64,000 nucleotides of DNA, taken from the NCBI GenBank assembly GCA_030533445.1, contig CM060076.1, positions 10,718,001-10,782,000 of the forward strand, read 5' to 3'. Positions 51,030 to 60,835 of this stretch are shown piece by piece (position 1 is the stretch's first letter; each line of letters begins with the position of its first letter). The notes under the pieces are model-generated. The model did not search any database. It was not told the DNA's origin and worked only from the letters and a program-made list of their open reading frames with translations. This stretch comes from Cyprinodon diabolis. Its lineage: Eukaryota; Chordata; Actinopteri; Cyprinodontiformes; Cyprinodontidae. Position numbers and translations under genes: made by a program.

Positions 51030-51260
51030 TGTATTTCCGGGATTATGGCGTCACATTCGGAAGACTTCGGAAAGCCTTTCGTCTTTTTCCGCGTTATGCA
51101 GTCTCTGCTTTCGCCATAGGTCACGTGGTCTTTTTTTTCCTTTCAAAAGGCTCCGCCCTGCAAGTGCACAGGCACCATTTTGTTTTATTCATCTTTGCAG
51201 TCGACGGTTGTAGAGATAGACTTAAAACAAAATAAGTAATAGCTGTGTGATTCACTAACG
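51030..51260 (+). promoter_or_regulatory. srsf5: srsf5 promoter and noncoding first exon
   Basis: A compact housekeeping-type promoter. It holds an ETS-like atttccggg (51,033-51,041), a CRE-like gcgtcac (51,049-51,055), a pyrimidine-rich tttcgtctttttccgcg, an E-box CACGTG (51,122-51,127), an SP1-like ctccgccc and a YY1-like caccattttg (51,173-51,182). No TATA box is present. The first exon probably starts near 51,150-51,200 and ends at the donor acg|gtaagt (51,261). Alternatively it may start slightly further upstream. Confidence 0.6.
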
Positions 51261-51478
51261 GTAAGTTCTTAAAGTTAAAATAATCTATTTTTTTCTAATA
51301 ACCATTCTGCGTGGATAGTGGTAGCGCTATACATCGTTTTACCGTTATTTTTATGCATTAGCTTGTAGTACAGTTAAGGCCCAGTCGTTGACTAGCATAT
51401 GTGCGGCAGTTGTTAACGGAAAAAAAATGAAATAATAATGATGTTCTTATTTCCAGTTGATTAAACGAAACTTTCAGC

Positions 51479-51604
51479 ATGAGTGGATGTCGTATATTCA
51501 TCGGCCGCCTGAGCCCGTCGGCCAGAGAGAAGGATGTGGAGAGGTTTTTCAAAGGATACGGCCGCATTCGGGACATTGACCTAAAGAGAGGCTTCGGCTT
51601 CGTG
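51479..51604 (+). CDS. srsf5: srsf5 coding exon 1 (RRM1, first half)
   Basis: ATG begins [20 protein letters not shown], then [23 protein letters not shown]2 is complete, and RNP1 is cut by the intron after GFV (phase 0, donor GTG|GTGAGT). The ATG lies just after an acceptor: either ttccag at 51,451-51,456 or ttcag at 51,473-51,477. Confidence 0.95.
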
Positions 51605-54600
51605 GTGAGTCACCGCGATGGAAACTAGGTCACGACTAAATTGGCGCGTTGTGAGCTCAAGAGTATGTAATCATGGTTGGATTGAATTATCCTTAAAATT
51701 CCTCACGCATCCTGCTACTTAGGATCCGTATTTTCTTGTGGTATTGTGGGGTTTTGTGCAGCTCATAAGAGCTTCTACTTAGATTACTTAACCCCTATCA
51801 CACACACTCGTTTTGCCAACTTAGTGAGGACCATGTATTTGACTCCCATTGACTTCCGTTATTTTCAGTCATTTTCAACCCTTTATATGCCCTAAACCTA
51901 ACCATTACCAATGCATACCTCACACTAACCAATTGACACCGTAACCCCTAAACCTAACCATTAGAAAAATAGCAAGTGAGGACAAGCAAAATGTCCTCAC
52001 TTTGCAACAACTGGTCCTCAATTTGATGGTGAAATTGGAAAAATTGCGCTCACTCTGAGGGCTAGAAGGGTAAACACAAACACACACATCTGTTCTCTAC
52101 ACGAAGCACCACCCTGACATTTCCCATAAGTCAAAAAGAAAAATTTCCCAGTTCAGACCTCCCTAGGGACCTCAAACATTGCGTGTTGTCAGTTTTTACT
52201 TTTTTAAACCATGTTGCCACAGTTTGGGTCTCCTGACCAGGGGCCGAGCTAGATTGGGGGCCAGGGGTGGCCATGGCCACCCTACCATTTTTTTTCCCCC
52301 CTCTAATATAGATGGTGGCTGCAGTAATACACTCAAGTGGAATATTCAAAATATTAAAAATCTTCATATATTCACAATTTTTGACAAGAAAAACACTGGT
52401 TATTGTGTGGTTATGCACATTAATATACTAACATTAAACATGATAAATACAGAATTCTCGTCTTTTCAGAACTAAATTTTGTCTTATGGGGTAAAGAAAA
52501 GGTCTTTCTGCAAGTCATCTAGGAGTCTTCAGTGAAATCATAGACAACTATTCTGATAAAAACTTAATAATCAATTTATGCAGATATCAGTACTTGTAAA
52601 TATCAAAATTATGCAGAATGATTATTGATAAAAGTATGTAGGTAGGTAATGACAACGAAAAAGATGTTCGCCCCTGAAACAATTTTATCCATTATACCTT
52701 TTATCTAGAAAGCCCTGATGTTTAAATATGTGTTGTTTGGAAAGGCTGTAGGAAAATATAGTTTGTCCTTATTTAGAAAATATGGTTGTTTTGCTCTTTA
52801 ATTTTCATGGTGTAATAGTGTAGATTGACCGTGAGGTTCTGGTGCCATTCCACTATCGGCCACCCCTCAATTTACACTGAGTATTGCCTGGCCACCCTTA
52901 TGAAAAGGTTCTGGCTACGCCTCTGCTCCTGACTATCTGATAAATGACTACAACTGATATTCTGTAGGAGTTTGACGATCCCAGAGATGCTGAAGATGCT
53001 GTTTATGAACTCGATGGAAAAGAGCTGTGCAATGAAAGGTGAGGTTTTCACACTTTTTAAATACATTTGGTGTGTTCTATTCCATGTACACCCTGTTCTT
53101 TCACACCATGATAGATTACTACCTTTTGAACACTTTAGATAAAGAATTGTAGTCCTGAAAGGCAACACTGAGTAGTGCATAAGGAAGTGAGATTAAAATC
53201 ATGTCTGGTTTTGATTATTTTTTTTTTCTTGTTACAAATTAAAATCTGAAAATTGTATCCATTTCCCCTGCTTCATGCTTTACAGTCAGCTGCCTTCAAA
53301 TATGGCTGCTGCTCATATTTAATCTGAAAAAAGTTGCAGTTTTATACCCTTTTATCAGCTGTTTATATCTGACAAAAGTAGAAGTGAGAAGGGACTTGAT
53401 TCGAAGTAAAGTAATTGGTAAAAACTACTCAAGTACTGAATAAGGAATTTATGATCATAATTTAAGAACAATGTTATATGCAAATTCTGGTGTTTCGAAG
53501 AATGAGAATTAACATGCAATAATTATACATTAATATTCATAAGGAACACTTCAAGATGCATTGAGATATGAAACCTTAAAAAATGTATGTATGTTTAGCT
53601 ACAGTGTACTGTTATTCACCGACTGAGCAGATGGAAAAGAACATCAATAAGTCATTTTGTAATTCTCTAATAGGGCTGAACGATTTTGGAAAATAATCTA
53701 ATTGCGATTTTTTTTATTTTGATATTGCGATTTAATACGATTTTTATATCCTGGTTTAATTTCTCATGTCTTTTTAAACATATACAAACCAATCTGTTTC
53801 ATAATAATCAGATTTATTTAAAGCACAGATTACAATAATAAACAAAACAAATCTGTGTGCGTTTACCTTAACATCTTTTCATGTTTCATGAAACACGATA
53901 TATAAACATATAGACTCCACTCCTTAAACATTGTCAGATTTTAACAGCACAGTCTATAAATAAACAAAATAAGATACGAAATGAATCACTGATCTCCAGT
54001 CAGTGGCATCAAACATACTAAAGTGCAGCATAGTATACCGAATGAATGACTTCTTTCAACCTGTAAACATTTTAATAGGTCAATCAAACTCTCAAAAAAC
54101 AGAAAATAAATTAGTGTATGACCTTTTTTAGATCCTAAGAAACGTTTTGAACAATCATATAAATTATATATTCACTCAGTAAGAGCAGCAAACAACTATT
54201 GTAAAGTGCAAAAAACATATGGCACTGTAAGCCACAAAGATTTGTCTGTATTTTTTTAGAAGCTCAAAGATTTTTTGCCAGGAAAATCAGCATGTCAACT
54301 TTTGCTGGTTTCAAAGAGGAGCGAGTGCAAGTCACTATATTCCCTCCAGCACTGAAAAGACGCTCTGAAGGAGCACTTGTGGCTGGGACACAAAGATACT
54401 TGCGGGCCATGTTGCACAGTTGTGGAAAGTTAATCCTGTGCATCTTCCGCCAGGCCAAGGGGTCTTCCTCTCCATCGATGGTAGGAGTCATGAGGTAGCT
54501 GTTTAACTCTGCCTCAACAACATCTTCGGGTTGCATGCAAGAAACAGAAGAGCCCACAGCAGTCTTGAAGAAACTCCCAAGAGACTTCTTGCCCTTTTCA

Positions 54601-57600
54601 ACAGATGGCTGTGCATTTTTAGGCATCGTTGTGGTTTCAGTATGACTTATCTTCTCCTGTCAGATAACAAAAAAATACAGTAATTAGTGTTGAGGTTAAA
54701 TTATAACTAGAAAGATATATTGTGTTTATGAAATCATAAATGTGATAATTACCAACCTGGTTATATGCACGCCTTGCTGGTTGCATAATTTCAGTTTTGA
54801 GTCGGGTCTTAATGGTGGGAAAGTTGTCTGCAGTGATGTACTTGGTTTTGAACCTTGGGTCTAGAAAGGATGCAACATCCGAAAGCTCCTGGATGCTGGG
54901 GTCACTGTACTTATCGCTGAGGTAAGCCAGGGCCTTGGTCTTAATTGACCATGTCAGGTCAGTGTCCTCTTGGTTTTCAGCCAGGACTGATGTGGACAGA
55001 AGGTGAAGAACTGGTTTTAAGTAAGAGATGCTGGCATACTCCTCTCCAGAGAGCATCCGTAAACACCTGGAGAGGATGCAGTGCCTTGTGAATGGACTCC
55101 AGCACCTAAATATCCTGCCAGGTTGGGATCAGGGAGCGTGCATATCGGTCACCTGACAACACCTGAGTGATGGCTTTGAGCTGCTCTAGCACCCTGGCAT
55201 TCATCATTTCTTTGGATCCCTATCTTGTAGGGCATTCAGTGATGAGGGAGTGCTCAGGAAGTTTGAGTTCTCTTTGAGCTTCAGCCATTGCTGCCTTCTT
55301 CTTCCAGCTGTGGGAGAAGTGCCCCACCAGCTTCTTGCACAGCCCTATTGCTCTGGACACTCTGTCATCTTTAAGTGCATGTCCTGCAACATAAAATTAT
55401 ATTATATTATTATGCTGCAAATCTACAATTCATTTCTTAATAAATAATAAGTACATTTATATCTCGTAATTTGTTACCTTTTTTTTTATCAGCCGATATG
55501 CAGAGCACAGGTACTGGATCATAAAATGAATGGATTGGTGCATCTCTAGTGAAAAAGGATATCAACTTTCACATTCTTTTACTCAACCCCTTACATTACA
55601 CACACATACACATTCTCTCTCTGCGCATTCACAATCACACACACACAGATATTCTCTCTCTGCGCATTCACAATCACGCAGTCTCATGCTGAGATATGTT
55701 ACGTACCGATGGCAAGATGTAATCGGTGCCCAAAACACTGCAGTCTGGTCCATTCATTTAGTTGTGCTGCCAACACCATGTTTGATGCGTTGTCCGTCGT
55801 TATGCAGATCTGATTTTCTTCCGGTAAATTCCAGCTAGCAAGTCCCTCTTTCAAGCCAGCAGCAATGTTTTCCCCTGTGTGGTCGTCCGGGAACTAGGCA
55901 GCTTGAAGGCAGCGAGCTTTAAGATATAAGTCCTCGTCAATATAATGCACTGTTAGACTCTGGTACGGCTGCGCTGTTCGGCTTGACCACAAATCTGTAG
56001 TTGTTGCAAAAAACTCCACTGTTTTCAGCTCCGCAGCAACTCTGTCTCTGCATTTTTTGTATAGCTCAGGTATTGCGACTTGGTTAAAATATGTGTGCGA
56101 GGGCATTGAATACCGCTTATCCAACGTGTGTACCAAACCTGTAAACCCAGGCTTGGTCACTATACTGACGGATATCATGTCTTTCGCTATAAACTCCGTA
56201 ATTGCCCGAGTTATTTCAACGTGCCGTTTCGCATTATGTTCATAGGGAGTAACACTTTCAAACAGTTCGGTCAGTGATCCCTGTCGGGTGGTACTTTGCT
56301 TAACTAACGCTGAGGCACTGGTAGTTGCCATTCTAGCCATGCAGCTATCATACATAGCCTTGTGGTGTTTTTTCAAGTGCTGATAGAGGTCCGTCGTGTT
56401 ACCTCGTGAGGTAGCAACCATAGCAAGGCATGTCCGGCACAACACCTGAGTTTGCGCAGCGTCTTCTTTCTTAAACCCAAAAAAATTCCACACCAATGAC
56501 GTGCCGCTCCTCTTTGGTACCAGACCTTCAGTTGTGTCGGTGTTTGTGCATTCTGACGCCATTGTTCAGCAAGTTAGTCGCAGACAACATCAGCTTTCCC
56601 TCTGTGTTGTTTTGCTAGCGCGTCACCGTCACGTGACCATCACATGACCGTCAAATCACATCCATTGCGGTTAGAAAATCGCTTTTTATCATATTGCAAA
56701 TGCAATTAATCGTTCAGCCCTATTCTCTAATACTGACAGTTGTGGCCAAAACAAAAAACTGTAGCCCTCTTCTTTAACACAAGTAATAACGTAACATTAC
56801 TGAATATGGGTAACAAAAATCAACAACGAAGGGATAACATGTTAAGTTAACAAATGAGTGAACTAAACTTTAACATAAACAGAGTTTCCGCTGGCAATAA
56901 CTGATTGGAGGATCCCTAATATAAAGGGCCAAAGCTAGAAATATAAAATCTATTCATAGTCCCCACTCTGCAAACCTGGTCTGTATTAGATGAAATAAAT
57001 CAATTAAAGGTCCAATTTTAACATTGCAAGCATGTACTTGAGTCTGCAAGTGTGCAAATATTCCAAGCATGAACCAAAGGTGATGTACAGATCTAAAAGT
57101 AAGACCTTTTAGGGGGTATAAATGCAGCCTACCCTTTGTTCTGTTTCATAATTCTATGTTTCATTTATTTCTTTAACACCTTAAGCTCTGATCAAGATTT
57201 TGGTTTAAGTTTAAGGGTTGTGTATCATTTTTATGGCCAAGATCTTATTTGCAACTAAAACTTCAGACTCACAGCTGTTTAGTTTTTTCTTCTGAACCAA
57301 CATTCCCTTTTAATTACAGAGTCACCATTGAACATGCTCGTGTGCGCCTGCGGGGTGGCCGTGGACGAGGAGGTGGCGGTGGAGGGGGACGCTTCTCTGA
57401 CCGCTATGGAAGAGGTTCCCAGAACAGTCGGAGGTAAGCAGAGGAAATGGGCAGCCTTGCGTATTTGGCTTTGGGGCATTGGGCAACATTTTTAAAGCTT
57501 CATATTTGCTTCCAGCCGAAACCCTCCTCCAATGCGCACCGAGAACCGTCTGATTGTGGAGAACTTGTCCTCCCGTGTGAGCTGGCAGGTTGGTGTTGCC

Positions 57601-59808
57601 TTTTAATTTCACAGCTTTTACAAATGATACCACCTGCATTTATCTGATTCCAACAATACACATAACATTTTAGTGTTGGCTGCTAAAAACATACTTTAAA
57701 ATTAAATTGTACTATCAGACTTAGCTGGATCAGTTGGTTTTAGTAAAACTGTGATATTTTTTTTTATTGAAGCCCAGTTTTATTTCAGAATGAAAGTAAA
57801 AATCTGAATTTTTTTATATGCAGTTAAATAAAACACAAAGAAACAAAACACCAAATTTATTGTTTTCAAATTTTAACCAATTCTCCACCCCTTTATTTGC
57901 CAGCTTTGACTGTTGTGTCATGTGGAAGAGCTCGCTTATGGTGGAGTAAACCCCTTCTGGGTCCTTCTGTCTGGGTTGAGCCTGTGCTGTCAGCCAGTGT
58001 GTCCTACTCCTAGTTGATGCCTGCTGGTCATGTGAGCGCTCGCTCCACACTAGAGGCGCTGGCGGCCCTTCGCTCGCTCGCAACGCCTGCTGTGTGGTTG
58101 AGGGCGAGAGAGAGGAAACAGAGTTGGCAGAGAGAAAGCAGAGGAGAGAGCGAATCGATGGTGGTGGCGTATTGATCGATGGTTCGTTAATTTGAGGGGC
58201 TTCGATCGATATCCCCCCTTCCTTCCTTCCCCCCTGTGGTGTCCCCGCACATCGTGAGAGACAGAGTGTGAATTCCTCCCAGGTGCCCGTGGATATAATC
58301 TGCTGTTATCCTGGTAATGGTGGGCTCGGAGAGCCTGCGGCCCACCTCAAAGGGTATCGCTCTCAGGTAGTAGTTTCCTCTCTTCCACCCTGTTCACTCT
58401 CTTTACCGAGGTGGGGTGCCGAGATGGGGCGGTCCCGGCGCCGAGCACCTGTGCCCTCCCTGTCGGGGGAAAAAAGGGGCTCTTGGTGCCAGATGCTGCC
58501 AAGTTGATGAAGATGGTGATCATCTCTGTAGTTTAAAGGAGCGATGAGTTCAAAGACCTCAATGCTGTTGGAACAAACCAACCTTTTGCTGCAGTGATCC
58601 TTGACAGAAAGGGTTCACATTAAATTTACTGCATTGTATTTCTTATTTTCTTTTTGTACTTATAATCTTATGCCAACAGCACCGAGTCGGTAAACAGACA
58701 TTCAGTGTCTTGAACTCATCCTGTTTAATTGCTGTAACCTGTGTAGTTCTGAGACTCTAACAATCTCTCCCTTTGAGTAAATCAGTTCATGTCTCAGCTG
58801 TGCTTGTTACTCGCCAAACCCTTCCGAAATCTTACCCGAGTTTGCATGTGTAGGACCTGAAAGATTTCATGAGACAAGCTGGAGAGGTGACATTCGCAGA
58901 CGCACATCGCCCAAAACTCAATGAAGGGTAAGACAACAGCTGTCATTTAGGCGTGACGTGTCACTGCTGAAAAGTTTATACCTGAAAGGTTTTCTATTCT
59001 GAAAGCTTTTTTTTTTTTTTTTTTTGCTTCTTTACAGGGTGGTTGAGTTTGCCTCTCACAGTGATCTGAAAAATGCTCTTGAAAAACTTTCTGGAAAGGA
59101 AATCAATGGAAGGAAAATCAAACTCATTGAAGCTGCCAAAAAGAGGTGAGTCTCCTGCATAAGGCTCAACTAGAAGCTTTATAATGATGCTTCAGCGGCT
59201 GAAAAAATTTCTTTTGAATTCCTTAAAGTTAAGCCGCATTCTGAATTAGTTTTTTAAAGAAAAATATAAATATTTTTTGGAAATTGGCCCCCTTTAAAAA
59301 ATTTTTTTTAATGAAGCTTCACATAATTATTTGATATTTTTCAGCTCTAACTTTCAATTGTTTATAATTCCTTTTTCTTTTCTTTATTCTTTGCAGGTCC
59401 AGAAGCCGTTCCCGCTCGGACAGCTCTTCCCGCTCTCGCTCCCGTTCCCGCGGCCGCTCCCAGTCCCGTGGCCGATCACAGTCCCGCGGCCGCTCCCAGT
59501 CACGCTCTCCCAGACGTTCCCGAAGCCCCGCCAAGGCCCACCACCATTCCCGCTCCCATTCTCGTTCCCGCTCCCGTAGTGGCACGCCTGCACGCGGCGC
59601 CTCATCGCCAAGCCCCAAATCCAAGGAGCCCAACAAGCGCTCCTCCAAGACTAGCAAATCTGTAACTCCGTCCTCGCCTCCGCCGGCCCAGAGGGCCTCC
59701 AGATCCCGTTCGCGGTCGAGATCCCGTTCACGTTCCCGTTCTCGCTCCAGGTCTCCTCGTTCCCGCTCACCTCGCTCCCGCTCCCCTTCTACTGACAGTC
59801 AACGCTAA
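51479..59808 (+). CDS. srsf5: srsf5: serine/arginine-rich splicing factor 5 (seven exons joined)
   Basis: Joining 51,479-51,604, 52,968-53,038, 57,320-57,433, 57,516-57,588, 58,854-58,927, 59,038-59,145 and 59,397-59,808 gives 978 nt: 325 codons plus stop, all in phase. The protein is a nuclear SR splicing factor. RRM1 is at about residues 4-74 (RNP2 RIFIGRL, RNP1 KRGFGFVEF). A Gly/Arg hinge follows (about 75-105), then a pseudo-RRM (about 108-185) with the signature SWQDLKD, then an RS tail (about 189-325). It follows human SRSF5 closely through both RRMs; the tail is longer than the human one as I recall (272 residues in all). Teleosts often keep two srsf5 copies, and which one this is cannot be decided here. 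Introns 1 and 2 contain hAT insertions. Confidence 0.95.
51795..52080. repeat. CCTAAACCTAACC-type dispersed repeat in srsf5 intron 1
   Basis: This contains ccctaaacctaaccattacc, acccctaaacctaaccatta, the phrase gtgaggacaagcaaaatgtcctcac and tggtcctcaatttgatgg. It is a worn copy of a repeat I have met often in fish DNA ('tgtcctcac ... cctaaccctaa'). It resembles telomere sequence only superficially. Confidence 0.5.
52238..52925. mobile_element. Non-autonomous hAT element, copy 2 (srsf5 intron 1)
   Basis: The element is 688 bp, flanked by a perfect 8-bp duplication, ctcctgac (52,230-52,237 and 52,926-52,933). Ends are CAGGGGCCGAGCTAG and, reversed, CAGAGGCGTAGCCAG. It is closely similar to copy 1 (2,033-2,725) along its whole length. 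It ends only 42 nt before the acceptor side of srsf5 exon 2, so the branch-point region of this intron lies between element and exon. Confidence 0.92.
52968..53038 (+). CDS. srsf5: srsf5 coding exon 2 (RRM1, second half)
   Basis: This exon reads [20 protein letters not shown], then CNE, completing the RNP1 region with EF and helix 2 of RRM1. The acceptor is tctgtag and the donor AG|GTGAGG in phase 2. Confidence 0.95.
53671..56722 (-). mobile_element. Near-complete hAT transposon, 3,052 bp, in srsf5 intron 2
   Basis: Exact 15-bp terminal inverted repeats (tagggctgaacgatt at 53,671-53,685 and its reverse complement at 56,708-56,722) are flanked by a perfect 8-bp duplication, ttctctaa (53,663-53,670 and 56,723-56,730). 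It carries a transposase gene on the minus strand, opposite to srsf5. The length and internal introns are those of an autonomous element, but the gene is broken. An internal tandem repeat of period 39 (ttctctctctgcgcattcac, at 55,613 and 55,652) lies in the transposase intron. Confidence 0.95.
54264..56562 (-). pseudogene. hAT transposase (BED finger, Ac/ZBED-like), inactivated
   Basis: The first exon (56,562 down to about 55,706) starts [10 protein letters not shown] and holds a BED zinc finger (CRTC then H-X4-H, about residues 42-66). The motif TTDLWSS holds the first catalytic Asp. After a TAG at 55,896-55,894 the same frame continues ([29 protein letters not shown]) to a GT donor. The second exon (about 55,383-54,760) has CPTR followed by TAG (55,222-55,220) where the family has Trp. 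A further TAG follows at 55,108-55,106, then a 2-nt loss near 55,060 shifts the frame. The third exon (about 54,656-54,264) is intact and ends with the hAT dimerisation region ([16 protein letters not shown]). No functional transposase can be made from it. Confidence 0.9.
57320..57433 (+). CDS. srsf5: srsf5 coding exon 3 (end of RRM1 and Gly/Arg hinge)
   Basis: This exon reads [20 protein letters not shown], then a run of glycines, then [15 protein letters not shown]. The first part is the last strand of RRM1 (TIEHAR). The Gly-rich hinge is expanded compared with the human one as I recall. The donor is AG|GTAAGC in phase 2. The open antisense frames are shadows. Confidence 0.95.
57516..57588 (+). 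CDS. srsf5: srsf5 coding exon 4 (start of RRM2)
   Basis: This exon reads [20 protein letters not shown] then SWQ. It starts the pseudo-RRM and carries the first half of the SWQDLKD signature. The donor CAG|GTTGGT is weaker than the consensus; phase 0. Confidence 0.95.
57589..58853 (+). other. srsf5: srsf5 intron 4, GC-rich core, possible regulated exon
   Basis: The intron splits SWQ|DLKD. Unlike other introns here, its middle (about 57,920-58,510) is GC- and CpG-rich with purine-rich blocks (gcagagagaaagcagaggagag), and the upstream donor is weak. In mammals the SRSF5/HRS gene makes long messenger forms that retain sequence at this place and carry early stops (family knowledge). Potential splice sites inside include tttatttcag (57,779-57,788) and tctcag|gtagta (58,368). 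Stop codons in all forward frames mean inclusion would truncate the protein. This is a candidate only. Confidence 0.4.
58854..58927 (+). CDS. srsf5: srsf5 coding exon 5 (RRM2 middle)
   Basis: This exon reads [20 protein letters not shown] then KLNEG, completing the SWQDLKD signature that contacts RNA in the pseudo-RRM. The donor is GG|GTAAGA in phase 2. Confidence 0.95.
59038..59145 (+). CDS. srsf5: srsf5 coding exon 6 (end of RRM2)
   Basis: This exon reads [20 protein letters not shown] then [17 protein letters not shown] run of about 20 T precedes the acceptor (tttacag), a strong pyrimidine tract. The donor is AG|GTGAGT in phase 2. Confidence 0.95.
59397..59808 (+). CDS. srsf5: srsf5 coding exon 7 (RS domain and stop)
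   Basis: This exon encodes 137 codons including the TAA stop at 59,806-59,808. Two blocks of Arg-Ser dipeptides (about 59,397-59,590 and 59,700-59,797) flank a Lys/Ser/Pro linker. RS dipeptides are targets of SRPK and CLK kinases and drive nuclear localisation (family knowledge). The block is strongly CGY/TCC biased, producing open frames on every strand that are shadows. Confidence 0.95.
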
Positions 59809-60835
59809 CTTGGTAAAAATCCGCGGTAGAAGCAACAAGGAGGGTTTGGTTGAGGCGAACTCCCGTTGCCTCCTTTGAATACGGAGAGATTAATTTTCTT
59901 CAAGCAACATTAGTTTTTGTTTGGATTGTTCTTGTGACTGTCCTCAAGTTTTGTCTTTTTGTTTTTTACCAACACATTAACGGTGATAAAGAAATTCATT
60001 TGAAATTTTTTTTTTTCTTTACAATTTTGTTTTCTATTATCGATTGGCAGATTATTTCCAGAATGTTTTGTTGCTTCAGCTCTAGAAATCGATCCATTCA
60101 GGAGTTATAACTCAGCGGTTTAATTGATAAAATAGTAAAAGGAGCTACCGTAACATCCAGGTTACAGATCCTTAATAAACAAAAAAAAAAAACTTTAAAA
60201 TGGCTCGAACTATTGGACCCTGACTTTTATTCCCCTCTTTTTTTTCTGCATCAGTGGGATATTCACATCCTGCCTCCTTGTGCAGGATTTTCCTCCTTTC
60301 CCATCCACCTGCAGCATTCGAAGCTTGCACAAAACACGTGTTCATGCTTCTGTTTTAAGGCGATTAAACCTCAGATTTGTGCTTAAAGCTGAAACACGAA
60401 TAGGCCTGGCATTGGCAGCTTCCATACCATGCTCACATCTGTACAGTTGGACATTTCTCTGATTAAAACCTGTAAATTAACTTCATGTATGCTACAGTTT
60501 TAATGGGTTCACTGTTTGATAATTTTGTACAGAGGCAAAACTTTTGAGGAAGAAGCTAACAGTTCAGTTGCACTCTGTAAGTGATCATGTTGCTTCCTGG
60601 AGTGATGTTTCTTAAATCAGGAGTTTATGTACATACTACAGCCTTCTGTTAAGTGTTAAAGTATACATGTTACCGCTAGGGTACCTTGGCAGATGTTTTG
60701 TGGGTGAACAGGTGATCCGAGGGAAAAGTTTTGGGTTTTTTTGTACATGAGGATTTTTATTTTCAGTGAACATAGATGTTTGTATGGTGTATTGAAAATA
60801 GACTTGATGAATAAAACAATTTTATTAAACCCTGA
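59809..60835 (+). terminator. srsf5: srsf5 3' UTR and poly(A) signal
   Basis: The 3' UTR runs to a canonical AATAAA at 60,810-60,815, with cleavage expected about 15-25 nt later and GT/T-rich DNA following. An earlier AATAAA (60,175-60,180, in cttaataaac, followed by an A run) may be an upstream alternative. No coding sequence was seen. Confidence 0.7.

Noticed and set aside
51880..51975. cctaaacctaacc words suggesting an internal telomere sequence.
   Set aside because: The units are irregular and belong to a dispersed repeat with other sequence. A true (TTAGGG)n run is absent.
58677..58692. The word gcaccgagtcggt in srsf5 intron 4 resembles the tail hairpin of engineered Cas9 guide RNAs.
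   Set aside because: It is a 13-nt chance match in vertebrate intron DNA, with no repeat-antirepeat, no array and no cas gene nearby.
59319..59665. Several overlapping frames rich in Arg/Glu or Pro over the RS exon.
   Set aside because: These are shadows of the codon-biased Arg-Ser repeats of srsf5 exon 7.
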